DNA of 64,000 nt, taken from contig JAPOQK010000032.1 in assembly GCA_026710795.1 (NCBI GenBank), positions 94,330-158,329 on the forward strand, written 5' to 3'. Position 1 is the stretch's first letter. Each line of letters starts with the position of its first letter. This DNA comes from Candidatus Poribacteria bacterium. Its GTDB lineage: Bacteria; Poribacteria; WGA-4E; WGA-3G. Positions 28,231 through 37,320 of this stretch are shown one piece after another. A model generated the notes under the pieces. It searched no databases, had not been told where the DNA came from, and saw nothing but the letters and a program-made list of their open reading frames with translations. The translations under genes were made by a program, and so were the position numbers.

Positions 28231-29409
28231 TTACTTAGTAGAAAATGCTCGAATACGTGAAATCGCTTCTTCAATTATTTGATCTGGATATGTAAGAGAT
28301 ATCCTATAGTAACCCTCACTCCATTGACCATATCCTAATCCCGGGGTAACAACAACACCAGCATTCTCAAGAAGGGCAGTTGCAAATTCACGACTTGAAC
28401 CGTTGTATTGTTCTGGTACTGGTGCCCAGATATACATAGTTGCTTTCGGCTTATCAATATCCCAGCCGCTTTCAGTTAATGCATCAACAACCATATCCCT
28501 ACGTTTTTGATATATTGTGTTCAATTTCGGTGTGACTTCATCAGCGATAGACAGTGCTTTTGCACCAGAAAATTGTAATGCTCGTAACGAACCGTTGTCA
28601 ATATTATCTTTTACTTTTTTCACTGCTTCAACAGCAGTTGCGTTTCCAACCACAAAACCCAATCTCCAACCTGTCATATTGAATGCCTTACTCAAAGAGA
28701 AGAATTCAACTGCTACTTCATCTGCTCCATCTACTTGAAGGATACTTGGTGAAGTATAACCATCATAAGTGTTTTCACTATATGCATTGTCGTGTGCAAT
28801 AAGTATGTTGTTCTCTCTTCCAAACTCAACTGCACGTTCAAAAAAGTCAAGATCTGCTGTCGCTGTCGTTGGATTATTGGGATAATTAATCCATAGTACT
28901 TTAGCGAGACGTTTTACTTCATCAGGAATTGCTTCAAAATCTATGAGGAAATTGTTTTCTCTTAATAGTGGTGCATAATATGTTGTTGCACTCGCAAATA
29001 CATGTCCAATATTATAGGTAGGATAACCTGGACTTGCAGCAATCCCAATATCCCCAGGATTAAGAATACCCATTGCCATTTTGACAATTGCATCTTTGCT
29101 ACCGAGGGTTGTTACAATCTGATCGCTTGACAATGATACACCAAAACGGTGTTGATAAAATTTAGCTACTGCCTCTGGAAACTCTGAAACAGGACTATCG
29201 CAACCATACCGATGTCTATCCGCGTCATCGGTATTTCTTATAGTGTTACACAATGTTTCTACAACTGGATCGGGTGTAGGATAATCTGGATCTCCGATCC
29301 CAAGGCTAATGACATCAACACCACGTTCTTTGGCTGCTGTCATTTTTTGACGTAGATCAACAAATAGGTAGGGGGGTAGTTTCTGTAAACGCTCTGCAAG
29401 TGTTATCAA
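28231..29409 (-). CDS. dapL: LL-diaminopimelate aminotransferase (DapL-type)
   Basis: A fold-type I PLP aminotransferase of 392 residues. It opens RLQKLPPYLFVDLRQ, followed by ISLGIGDPDYPTP, DRHRYGCDSPVSEF, NYPNNPTTA and the PLP lysine in SLSKAFNMTGWRLGF. The DapL group converts tetrahydrodipicolinate directly to LL-diaminopimelate, bypassing the succinylase and acetylase branches. dapB, which makes tetrahydrodipicolinate, lies upstream on the same strand with two genes in between, which supports DapL over aspartate aminotransferase. Translation appears to start at TTG with AGGAG 11 bases upstream. Confidence 0.82.
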   Translation of the reverse strand: MITLAERLQKLPPYLFVDLRQKMTAAKERGVDVISLGIGDPDYPTPDPVVETLCNTIRNTDDADRHRYGCDSPVSEFPEAVAKFYQHRFGVSLSSDQIVTTLGSKDAIVKMAMGILNPGDIGIAASPGYPTYNIGHVFASATTYYAPLLRENNFLIDFEAIPDEVKRLAKVLWINYPNNPTTATADLDFFERAVEFGRENNILIAHDNAYSENTYDGYTSPSILQVDGADEVAVEFFSLSKAFNMTGWRLGFVVGNATAVEAVKKVKDNIDNGSLRALQFSGAKALSIADEVTPKLNTIYQKRRDMVVDALTESGWDIDKPKATMYIWAPVPEQYNGSSREFATALLENAGVVVTPGLGYGQWSEGYYRISLTYPDQIIEEAISRIRAFSTK

Positions 29410-29434
29410 AATAGTGTATTCTCCTAAATTAATG

Positions 29435-30178
29435 TTATTTTAGATGAAGAATTGCCTGTTGTGTCTCATTGAGTTGATTCATTACATTCGGACTGAAATG
29501 AAGTCCCTGACCACCCCAATCTGGCATATAACCTACACTGTAGCAGTAATAAAGTGTCCTACGGGGTCTTCCTGAGACATTGACAACAGAACCGTGTGTA
29601 AGTGCTTCAGTGAAAATAATGGCATCTCCTGCCTTAGCTGGAATGGGTGAAAGTACAGGATTTTCATCAGGATGATTTCCCCATGGTTTAGGAAAATTGC
29701 TTTTATGCGCGCCTGGGATAACCGCAAAACAACCATCTTCAACGTCACAATCCAACATTGGGAATACGGCTTTTGTCAAAGTAGACACCATCTCTCCATT
29801 CCTACAGTGATATTGACACTTTGGAATAATTGGTGTTCCATGCATGTGCAAGCCTGTATAACCACCACCCCAACGATATATTGTGTATGTATGATTTAGT
29901 CGATAGGGACCTCCGGTTACACCTGCGACAACATCCAGTACCTCCGAAATGTCAATGAGTGCACTGAAGACACTGTTAGCTTCCAAAATATTTGAGATAT
30001 AGAGTTCCTTGTCAGTCCGTTCTGTACCAAGGCATAATGGGGAAGGGTAATCAGCAGTATCCATCTGTTCATACTGATCAAGTACAGTATTACAAGATTG
30101 AATCAATGACTGCGGGATAACATCCTTTAGAACGATATATCCCTGCAAATCAAATAGATATTTTTGTTCTTCGGTCAT
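29435..30178 (-). CDS. PhyH-family oxygenase with altered metal motif
   Basis: A 247-residue protein with the PhyH double-stranded beta-helix: FDLQGYIVLKDV at the N-terminus, DVEDGCFAVIPGAHKSNFP, GDAIIFTEALTHGS (distal His195) and RPRRTLYYCY. The usual H-x-D metal motif appears as His111-Met-His113 (GLHMHGT), so the aspartate ligand is replaced. Activity may use a different metal set or be changed. It sits between the Asp-box lipoprotein and dapL genes; the gaps are short (about 11 and 25 bp). Confidence 0.75.
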   Translation of the reverse strand: MTEEQKYLFDLQGYIVLKDVIPQSLIQSCNTVLDQYEQMDTADYPSPLCLGTERTDKELYISNILEANSVFSALIDISEVLDVVAGVTGGPYRLNHTYTIYRWGGGYTGLHMHGTPIIPKCQYHCRNGEMVSTLTKAVFPMLDCDVEDGCFAVIPGAHKSNFPKPWGNHPDENPVLSPIPAKAGDAIIFTEALTHGSVVNVSGRPRRTLYYCYSVGYMPDWGGQGLHFSPNVMNQLNETQQAILHLK

Positions 30179-30189
30179 AAATCATATCC

Positions 30190-32271
30190 TTATTCGTTCC
30201 ATATCACCTCATATTTTAGAATTGTACCGCCTTGTCCAGAAATTAAACCTGTTTCCGGACTACTCATGTGGATTGCAGTGAGATCTGTTTTTGTATGTGT
30301 CCTCTGAGGTCTCCAATTATTTCCACCATCAGTTGTATGTAAAACGAGACCTTCTTTTCCAACAATCCATCCTTCATCTTTAGATATAAAAAAGACATCG
30401 TAAAGAAAGTTTAATGTATTGCTCTCTTGTCGAGTCCATGTTTTCCCACCATTATCGGTATGAAAAACTAACCCGTCTACACCAACAACCCAACCTAATT
30501 GTGAATTTATAAAATAGACCGCATTTAACCATATATTTTGGCTTAAACCTTCTTGCTTAAGATGTTGGGTTAGCGTGGACAGTTGCCATCTATTTCCTCC
30601 ATCAACAGTATACAAAAGTGTACCAAATAATCCAACAACCCATCCATTTTTCTTTGACGTAAAATGTATATCAAACAGATTAACCTTTACACCGCTTTTT
30701 TGTTGATTCCATGTTTTACCACCATCTGTTGTGTGAACAATCTCTCCTGCACTACCGACACACCAACCGGTTTTATCATCAATAAAGTACACCGCAAGCA
30801 AATCTTGTGTAGTATTTGATTTTTGTGGCAACCAAACTGCACCCCCGTTTGTTGTGTGCAGTATAACACCTGCTTCAGCGACTGCCCAACCTTTCTGTGA
30901 TGTGACAAAATGTGTTCCACCGAAGCATTCAGCAGTACGGCTATCCTGTGGATTCCAATTCATTCCCCCATCGAGTGTATGCATTACTGTACCTCGGTCT
31001 CCGACAACAAACCCTTTATCTTTTGAGGTGATACATATATCAAAAAGTAGATGTGTTGGACTTGATTGTGCCTCCCAAGTGATACCACCGTTACGGGTAT
31101 GCAAAATGGTACCGTTTTCACCAACTGCCCAACCAATTTTATTAGTTACAAAGTCTACACCTAATAAAACTGCGTCAGCACTATTGTGAAAACGTGGTCC
31201 ACCGCGTTGATGTTTCCATACGCTGATGCCATCTGGTTTCAGTCCGGTTGTGGTATGAAGAATAACACCTAAATCTCCGACAATCCAACCATGATGATTA
31301 TCTGTGAAATCTATATCATAAAGTGTAAATGTATGTAAAGGTTCATTACCAAGATATTCGGGTTGTCCATATTCCTCTTTGTGTCGTTGGTTACTGTCAT
31401 CAGTAACAAATTTCCATGTGTTTCCACCATCATTTGTAACATATAAACTTCGTTTATCACCAACAACCCATCCAGACATTTTATCTACGAAATGTATACC
31501 AAACAACGAAGAACTTGTTGTAAACTGCTTCTGCCAAGTTTGTCCACCGTCATTCGTATTGTAAATATATCCTGAATTTACACTATCTTCATGTGTACTA
31601 TTAGTAATTATCCATCCATTGTCATTATCAATAAAGGAGACATCTTTTAATGATTGTTTATCAAATACACTTTCAACAACACCAATAAACGACTTACCAC
31701 CATCTACAGTTAATAGCAGTGTATTCCAGTCTCCTACAATCCAGCCAATTTTCTCACTTACATATAGACTATTCAGACCATTCTTTGTTCCTGTTTCAAT
31801 CCGTTGCCAAGTGTCTCCCCCATCTGTCGTGTGTATAATAACCCCACCATCTCCTACACACCATCCATCAGATTCATTTCTAAAATAAACTTTATGTAAT
31901 GGATTACCGTATACACCGCTACTTTGTTTGATCCAATTCTTTCCACCATCTTTAGTATGTAATATGATACTTTCTGCACCCTCAGTATATGCAGGGTTGT
32001 TTTGATCGGCAGATCTATCTATATGGTTCGGAACTAAACCTACCGAATTTCCAACAGCCCACCCCTGTGTTTCAGAAATAAAGTGCACATCATTTAATCG
32101 AGCACTCCAATCTCCTTTTAAGACAGTTTTCCATTCTGCTCTTTTATTTATCTGTGTATTGGAACAACCTAATAGAGATAATGCTGTAATTAGGAACAAT
32201 ATGGACTGACATAGAAGTAGTCGCGTTATTCCCTTATTTGCTATTCCCAAATAAGACTTCACTAACATCAT
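30190..32271 (-). CDS. Asp-box (YCF48/BNR-like) beta-propeller lipoprotein
   Basis: The chain is built of about a dozen repeats of about 45 residues, with phrases such as GWAVGxxGxIxHTxDGGxTW; examples are GWCVGDGGVIIHTTDGGDTW and GWIVGKEGLVLHTTDGGNNW. This is the YCF48/HCF136-like propeller pattern. The N-terminus has a hydrophobic stretch ending in the lipobox LSLLGC, so it should be anchored in a membrane. I place the start at ATG 32271, which overlaps the end of dapB by 38 bp; a downstream TTG or GTG is possible, and the long upstream extension inside dapB is unlikely. In phototrophs YCF48 assists photosystem II assembly; nothing here suggests photosynthesis, so the role is unknown. Confidence 0.8.
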   Translation of the reverse strand: MMLVKSYLGIANKGITRLLLCQSILFLITALSLLGCSNTQINKRAEWKTVLKGDWSARLNDVHFISETQGWAVGNSVGLVPNHIDRSADQNNPAYTEGAESIILHTKDGGKNWIKQSSGVYGNPLHKVYFRNESDGWCVGDGGVIIHTTDGGDTWQRIETGTKNGLNSLYVSEKIGWIVGDWNTLLLTVDGGKSFIGVVESVFDKQSLKDVSFIDNDNGWIITNSTHEDSVNSGYIYNTNDGGQTWQKQFTTSSSLFGIHFVDKMSGWVVGDKRSLYVTNDGGNTWKFVTDDSNQRHKEEYGQPEYLGNEPLHTFTLYDIDFTDNHHGWIVGDLGVILHTTTGLKPDGISVWKHQRGGPRFHNSADAVLLGVDFVTNKIGWAVGENGTILHTRNGGITWEAQSSPTHLLFDICITSKDKGFVVGDRGTVMHTLDGGMNWNPQDSRTAECFGGTHFVTSQKGWAVAEAGVILHTTNGGAVWLPQKSNTTQDLLAVYFIDDKTGWCVGSAGEIVHTTDGGKTWNQQKSGVKVNLFDIHFTSKKNGWVVGLFGTLLYTVDGGNRWQLSTLTQHLKQEGLSQNIWLNAVYFINSQLGWVVGVDGLVFHTDNGGKTWTRQESNTLNFLYDVFFISKDEGWIVGKEGLVLHTTDGGNNWRPQRTHTKTDLTAIHMSSPETGLISGQGGTILKYEVIWNE

Positions 32272-33043
32272 GCAATCCCCGTGGGGCATCCACAACCCAT
32301 CTTGCCGCTCGTATTGCACCTTTTGCGAAAGCCTCGGGACTATGTGCCCGATGTACAACACTTAGTTGCTCACCTTCTGTTGCGAACATAACGGTGTGGT
32401 CCCCAGCAATGTCTCCACCACGTATTGCATGAATACCAATCTGTTTCTTTGGTCGTGCACCTACAATACCGTGCCGTCCATACACCCCTACATCATCCAA
32501 ATCGCGTCCAAGTGCTGCTGCAACAGTTTCTGCAAGCCTAAGTGCAGTTCCACTCGGGGAGTCCGCTTTGTGGTTATGATGTGCCTCAATTACTTCAATA
32601 TCATAGTCATCGCCAAGTGATTTGGCAATTAATTCAAGAGCTTGGATCATAACATTAACACCAAGACTCATGTTAGGAGCCATGACACATTTTACTTTTG
32701 ATGCCAGTTTTTTGACTTCGGATAATTCATCACTACTAAACCCTGTTGTTGCAAGGACTATTGCTTTATCAGCATTAACAACTTCCCGCAGATGTCGTAA
32801 AGAAGCGTCTGGTGTCGAGAATTCTATAACTACATCACCTTTTTCAATAACATCGTTGAGACTACTGGTGATTGTAACACCAAGTTCTCCAATACCAGCA
32901 ACAACCCCAATATCTGATCCGATTTCTGGATGTGACGGGTATTCAATTGCCCCAACGAGTTGCATATCCTCTTGTTGTGCAACGTCCTGTGCAATCAGTC
33001 GACCCATACGACCGCATGCTCCATTGACTATTACCTGAATCAT
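32234..33043 (-). CDS. dapB: 4-hydroxy-tetrahydrodipicolinate reductase
   Basis: DapB reduces hydroxy-tetrahydrodipicolinate in the diaminopimelate/lysine pathway. The 269-residue chain has the N-terminal NAD(P)H-binding VNGACGRMGRLIAQ, the ATTGFS segment, and the substrate motif EAHHNHKADSPSGTAL with catalytic His and Lys. It is the first gene of a minus-strand run that also contains dapL, so the two lysine genes are probably co-regulated. No lysine riboswitch is evident upstream. Confidence 0.95.
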   Translation of the reverse strand: MIQVIVNGACGRMGRLIAQDVAQQEDMQLVGAIEYPSHPEIGSDIGVVAGIGELGVTITSSLNDVIEKGDVVIEFSTPDASLRHLREVVNADKAIVLATTGFSSDELSEVKKLASKVKCVMAPNMSLGVNVMIQALELIAKSLGDDYDIEVIEAHHNHKADSPSGTALRLAETVAAALGRDLDDVGVYGRHGIVGARPKKQIGIHAIRGGDIAGDHTVMFATEGEQLSVVHRAHSPEAFAKGAIRAARWVVDAPRGLHDVSEVLFGNSK

Positions 33044-33241
33044 TTATCTATCCTTAATGTGATTTGAGATATATTCTAATGCTCTTTATATATTTTCACA
33101 AAAATGTCTATAATAATTTAGTATAACACATTAATTAGAAAATTCGCATAAAAATACAAAATGGCGTAAGTAATACCAATTCTAATATTTATTGTCCCAT
33201 TACCGGATTCAAACATTGTTATTGATTGGAAATCTTTCTTC

Positions 33242-33285
33242 TGTAGGAGCGACCTCCCGGTCGCGACCGGGAGGTCGCTCCTACA
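33242..33285. repeat. 44-bp perfect palindrome, TGTAGGAGCGACC type
   Basis: Each 22-bp half starts TGTAGGAGCGACCTCCCGG; the halves are exactly complementary with no loop. It lies in the 407-bp gap (33044-33450) between dapB and lipA, where I see no gene. It shares GTAGG/CCTAC ends with the other palindromic repeats of this window. Confidence 0.85.
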
Positions 33286-33450
33286 AGTAGTCCTCAGCAA
33301 ATGACGCTTTATTTATGAGAAATGGTATAAATTATAAAATAAGACTGCTTAATTACTTTTCACCGAAATTCCGTGGTAATATACCGATAATATATATAGA
33401 GTCTTATCTAGCTTAACAATTTGTTTAATGGTTTTTGGCACGTATTAGAC

Positions 33451-34356
33451 TTACATATTCGACACAGATGAATGTATCTGGTCACCTGCATGGTAGGAAC
33501 TTCGAACTAATGGACCTGATTCTATATGACGAAAACCCATTTCAATCCCTAACTCTTTGAGTTCATCGAATTCATCTGGAGTATAGTAACGCTGAATTGG
33601 AAGATGACGCGTGGATGGAGACAAATATTGTCCAATCGTTAGTATATCACAACTAGTATTACGAATATCCTGCATTGTTTCTATTAGTTCCATAACTGTT
33701 TCACCTAAACCCACCATTAAGCCTGACTTTGTGATTAATTCAGGTTTCATTTTCTTGCTGATTTTTAGGAGTGTAAGTGACTGTTGATAATCTGCATAAG
33801 GACGAGAACGACGATAGAGTCTCTGTACTGTTTCAGTGTTATGGTTTAATACTTCAGGTTCAGCATTAACGATAACTTCCAGGGCATCCCAATTTCCCTC
33901 CAAATCTGGTATTAATACTTCAACCGAACAACTTGGACGTTGCTTCCGTGCTTCACTGATACATTCTGCAAATATACTCGCACCACCGTCTGAAAGATCA
34001 TCACGGTTAACTGATGTAATTACAACATGGTTTAACTTCAGGTGTGCTACTGCTTCACCAAGTCTTCGTGGTTCATCTGTGTCAACAATTCCATCCGGTT
34101 TACCTTTTTTCACTGCACAAAACATACATCTACGCGTACATACATCGCCTAATATCATAAAGGTAGCAGTACGACTGTTCCAACATTCACCAATATTAGG
34201 GCACTTTGCTTCTTCACAAACCGTGTGAAGTTTAAGATCTCGCATAAGTGATTTGAGTTCTGCATAGTTGCCACCACCGGGTATACGTGCCTTTATCCAT
34301 GGTGGATGTTTACGTTTAACAGAATTATCAGTTAATAAGGGAAGTGAATTATACAT
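33451..34356 (-). CDS. lipA: Lipoyl synthase
   Basis: LipA inserts two sulfurs into octanoyl groups on lipoyl domains by radical SAM chemistry. Both iron-sulfur sites are complete: auxiliary cluster C-x4-C-x5-C at Cys47, Cys52, Cys58 (CEEAKCPNIGECW), and SAM cluster Cys73, Cys77, Cys80 (CTRRCMFC). The conserved RSSYHAGD, whose serine ligates the auxiliary cluster, is near the C-terminus. I start the gene at ATG 34356 (301 residues) because the longer frame would begin inside the selenocysteine tRNA. No strong ribosome binding site is visible. Confidence 0.95.
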   Translation of the reverse strand: MYNSLPLLTDNSVKRKHPPWIKARIPGGGNYAELKSLMRDLKLHTVCEEAKCPNIGECWNSRTATFMILGDVCTRRCMFCAVKKGKPDGIVDTDEPRRLGEAVAHLKLNHVVITSVNRDDLSDGGASIFAECISEARKQRPSCSVEVLIPDLEGNWDALEVIVNAEPEVLNHNTETVQRLYRRSRPYADYQQSLTLLKISKKMKPELITKSGLMVGLGETVMELIETMQDIRNTSCDILTIGQYLSPSTRHLPIQRYYTPDEFDELKELGIEMGFRHIESGPLVRSSYHAGDQIHSSVSNM

Positions 34357-34390
34357 ATAAATATCAATACTTATTGGATAATGAGATATA

Positions 34391-34484
34391 TGGCGGGAGA
34401 GGGTGGGAATCGACCCCACCTATCCACTTGCATGGACAAGCCGGTTTTGAAGACCGGTAGAGCCACCAGACCCTATCCTCCCCC
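34391..34484 (-). tRNA. selC: tRNA-Sec (anticodon UCA)
   Basis: The reverse complement folds as a selenocysteine tRNA. The 8-bp acceptor stem is GGGGGAGG/CCTCTCCC with one G-U pair, followed by discriminator G and an encoded CCA. It has a 6-bp D stem (AGGGTC/GGCTCT), an anticodon stem CCGGT/ACCGG with loop CTTCAAA (anticodon TCA, complement of 34448-34450), a long variable arm (TTGTCCA/TGGATAG) and T stem GTGGG/CCCAC with loop GTCGATT. The 8/5 acceptor-T arrangement, 6-bp D stem and 94-nt length are diagnostic for bacterial tRNA-Sec. It lies between selB and lipA on the same strand. Confidence 0.97.
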
Positions 34485-34517
34485 ATTAATCAGAAGGCAA
34501 AAACCTGAAAATGATTT

Positions 34518-36461
34518 CTATTCTGAATTCTTATTGCGTAACGACAATCTACGGACGTTTCCATCACGGACTGTAACATTTTGGTGATCACAATATTCCA
34601 GAAATGGTACTGCATATTTTCGAGAAGTCTGTGCGAGTTCACGAAATTCACCTACAGTAATGGTTTCATTTTGTCGTAAATAATTGGTCAACGTATCCTT
34701 TATTTTTTCATAGACGTCACGATGAATAAAGAAGTTATCAGCTGTCTTAACAAACTGTCCAAGGTTTAATAGAGCATAAAACGTGGACTCTATCACTTGT
34801 GGTGTATACTCAGGAAGTAATGTATTTAATTCATTAAAACCGGGTGTATTAATACCTGCATCTAAAAAAATCGCTTCCAATGTTTCTTTAGCAGTAGACT
34901 CCTCATCAGAAAATTGAATTTCATGTGATGCCAACCGTAGAAGATTACCGTCCTTTTCTATTTGTTTTGATTTAATTAGTTGGTCAACCAGTTTTTCAAA
35001 ACCGACTTCGTCCAGATCAAGTTCGCGACTAAGTTTCGAGGCATTTTGACCCACAAGGAGAGGGTGTGTTTCATGAAAATTTTGCAACGTAACCAATAGC
35101 CTTTCTGTAGTTTCAGTTGTACGTGCAACATCTGAAATCAGAGGTGTTCTACCAGATTTGTCCCAACGAACTATCTTATTTTCTGTCTCCAAGGTGTTTA
35201 ACAAGTTATTCACTTCTGCTTGTGAATAAGGCATGTAGTAATATAGGGACGACTCTTCTACACAGAGGGTGGTACTGTTTTCCAAAACTGCGTTGATAAC
35301 TTGCGAATCATTGGCATCCTCCCACTGCGCTAAATTATTAATCGTTTCTTGCGTAAAACGTTTATGTTTTGGTGCGAATGGGTTGATGACTTCACCACCT
35401 CCTACTGTATGTTGTGCAGAAAAATCACGCAATATTATACGGTCACCTCTAAAAGTTAAAATAGGCTGTTCCAATCTCAACTGTACTTGGACACTATCTC
35501 CAGGAAGAATTGCTTCGTCAACCAACAAGATCAACCGACAAAAAATTTCGCGAGTTCCCAAATATGCACGAAAACGTCCCCAATGTTCCAGCATCCTCGG
35601 AAATGAGGATAACACTTGTAACGATATGTCGATATTGTCAGTAACCCTTGAAAACTCAATAGGACAAAGCACATCACCACGTTGTATGTTTTGTGCATTT
35701 GTTCCAGATAAATTAAGAGCTGTCCGTTGACCTGCCTGTGCAAGATTAGCAGGTTCGTTATGAACCTGAATACCTCGTACTCTTACGACATCCCCTTGTG
35801 GAAGAAGAATCATACGTTGGTCTCTATTTACAGTACCCCCGATAAGTGTTCCAGTTACAACAACACCGAATCCCTGAATAGTGAATATACGATCAACATA
35901 CAATCTTGGTATACCATCATGTTCTTTAGTTTCCGTTGCAAGGTCAACCTGTTCTACAATCATCTGTTTTAATGTGTCTATACCTTTTCCAGTGATTGAA
36001 GAAACACTGACTGAAGGAATACCCTCAAGGGATGTTCCCACAAGCATCTCTTGGGTCATTTCAGTTGCTTCTTCCAGTTCATCCCTTGATGCTAAATCCG
36101 ATTTTGTCATTACAAGTATACCATTTGAGATGTTAAGTAAATCCAAAATCGCTAAATGTTCAAGTGTCTGTTCCTGTACTCCCTCTTTTGCATCAACGAC
36201 AAAAAGGACTATGTCCATCCCATAGGCACCGGATAACATATTACGGATGAACTTCTCGTGACCGGGAACATCAACAATTCCTGCACGGCTATTGTCTGGA
36301 AGATCAAAATATGCGAACCCCAACTCAATAGATAAGCCGCGTTCTCTTTCCTCCTTGAGTCGGTCTGTCTCTATACCGGTGAGTGTGCCAACCAATGCTG
36401 TTTTGCCGTGGTCAACATGCCCAGCTGTTCCAATGATAAGATGTCGCCTATCTTGATACAT
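34518..36461 (-). CDS. selB: Selenocysteine-specific elongation factor SelB
   Basis: SelB delivers selenocysteinyl-tRNA to UGA codons marked by a SECIS hairpin. The N-terminal GTPase has GTAGHVDHGKT (G1), RGLSIELGFAYF (switch), DVPGHEKFIRNMLSG (G3) and MTKSD (G4). Two EF-Tu-like beta domains and a C-terminal winged-helix region follow (for example FEKLVDQLIKSKQI and FRELAQTSRKYAVPFLEYCD, the last winged helix that binds the SECIS hairpin). The 647-residue length fits. Its ATG overlaps the TGA of the upstream signal peptidase gene by one base, and tRNA-Sec lies 33 bp downstream. Confidence 0.96.
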   Translation of the reverse strand: MYQDRRHLIIGTAGHVDHGKTALVGTLTGIETDRLKEERERGLSIELGFAYFDLPDNSRAGIVDVPGHEKFIRNMLSGAYGMDIVLFVVDAKEGVQEQTLEHLAILDLLNISNGILVMTKSDLASRDELEEATEMTQEMLVGTSLEGIPSVSVSSITGKGIDTLKQMIVEQVDLATETKEHDGIPRLYVDRIFTIQGFGVVVTGTLIGGTVNRDQRMILLPQGDVVRVRGIQVHNEPANLAQAGQRTALNLSGTNAQNIQRGDVLCPIEFSRVTDNIDISLQVLSSFPRMLEHWGRFRAYLGTREIFCRLILLVDEAILPGDSVQVQLRLEQPILTFRGDRIILRDFSAQHTVGGGEVINPFAPKHKRFTQETINNLAQWEDANDSQVINAVLENSTTLCVEESSLYYYMPYSQAEVNNLLNTLETENKIVRWDKSGRTPLISDVARTTETTERLLVTLQNFHETHPLLVGQNASKLSRELDLDEVGFEKLVDQLIKSKQIEKDGNLLRLASHEIQFSDEESTAKETLEAIFLDAGINTPGFNELNTLLPEYTPQVIESTFYALLNLGQFVKTADNFFIHRDVYEKIKDTLTNYLRQNETITVGEFRELAQTSRKYAVPFLEYCDHQNVTVRDGNVRRLSLRNKNSE

Positions 36462-37240
36462 CAGTTATGTCCATATGTTGTGTGGATGAGTTTACCTATT
36501 CTGTTGAAACGAATACTTCCAAATAACTTCCATACCTCCCATATCTTGGCATCTGAGTCCTTGAAGGACCAGTATACCATGAAAGCCTGCCCCTTAATTC
36601 TCTCAATATTTACTGGACCCCATGTTCTGCTATCACTGCTATGATCCCGGTTGTCTCCCATAGCAAAAACATGTCCTTTAGGGACAGTAAAAGGATTTCC
36701 ATTAGGAAATTGACGTTTAAATCGACTTTCTATCATGGTGTAATCTTTGTATAAATCATCCTTACGCATGTATTCTTCGGTTTTCCTGAAAGGGGGAAAA
36801 GAATTACGTCTAATATAACGTCCCTCTTCATGTTTTGTAAAACTACTATCGTCAACTGCTTTCCCGTTGACATAAAGTGTTTTCCCTTCTGTGTGAACCG
36901 TATCTCCTTCCACAGCAACGATCCGTTTAATGAAATTTCTATCAGTTTCATGGGGTGGAATAAATACAAACACATCACCACGTGTTGGTTTATGGAAATC
37001 AAAAACTCTGATATCAGTACCGGGTATTTTGAACCCATAGATAAATTTGCATACCAGTATTCTATCACCGATTAAGAGTGTATCCTCCATTGAACCGGAG
37101 GGAATTTTGAATGCTTCTACAACGAATGGTCGTATAAATCCGAAAACAAGAATGAGTGCAACAGCAATTACTTGAGTATATTCCCATACGACGGTATTTC
37201 GTAATCTTTGCCAGATTGATATTCGGGTTTCTGTTGTCAT
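36461..37240 (-). CDS. lepB: Signal peptidase I (copy 1)
   Basis: Type I signal peptidases cleave secretory signal peptides at the membrane. The 259-residue protein has one N-terminal helix (about 22-40), the nucleophile Ser50 in IPSGSMEDTL, the general base Lys105 in FIKRIVAVEGD, and the GDNRDHSSDSRTWG box. A tandem paralogue lies immediately upstream (80 bp). The stop is shared with the selB start (TGATG), implying co-translation. Confidence 0.93.
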   Translation of the reverse strand: MTTETRISIWQRLRNTVVWEYTQVIAVALILVFGFIRPFVVEAFKIPSGSMEDTLLIGDRILVCKFIYGFKIPGTDIRVFDFHKPTRGDVFVFIPPHETDRNFIKRIVAVEGDTVHTEGKTLYVNGKAVDDSSFTKHEEGRYIRRNSFPPFRKTEEYMRKDDLYKDYTMIESRFKRQFPNGNPFTVPKGHVFAMGDNRDHSSDSRTWGPVNIERIKGQAFMVYWSFKDSDAKIWEVWKLFGSIRFNRIGKLIHTTYGHN

Positions 37241-37320
37241 TATATATAAACACCTCTACAGAATGCAGTATCCTTTTCTTAACTTAAATTTTGAATTTTC
37301 ATTGTATATAATCTTCAATA

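Noticed and set aside
30190..32271. Photosystem II assembly role for the YCF48-like protein
   Set aside because: No photosynthesis gene is visible; only the propeller repeat type is shared.
32272..32361. N-terminal extension of the Asp-box lipoprotein inside dapB
   Set aside because: It would put about 30 non-hydrophobic residues before the lipoprotein signal and lies wholly in dapB coding sequence.
33118..33300. 60-codon minus-strand ORF before lipA
   Set aside because: It is mostly the translated 44-bp palindrome and has no supporting signal.
34357..34419. N-terminal extension of lipA by 21 codons
   Set aside because: It begins inside the tRNA-Sec gene; ATG 34356 gives a normal-length lipoyl synthase.
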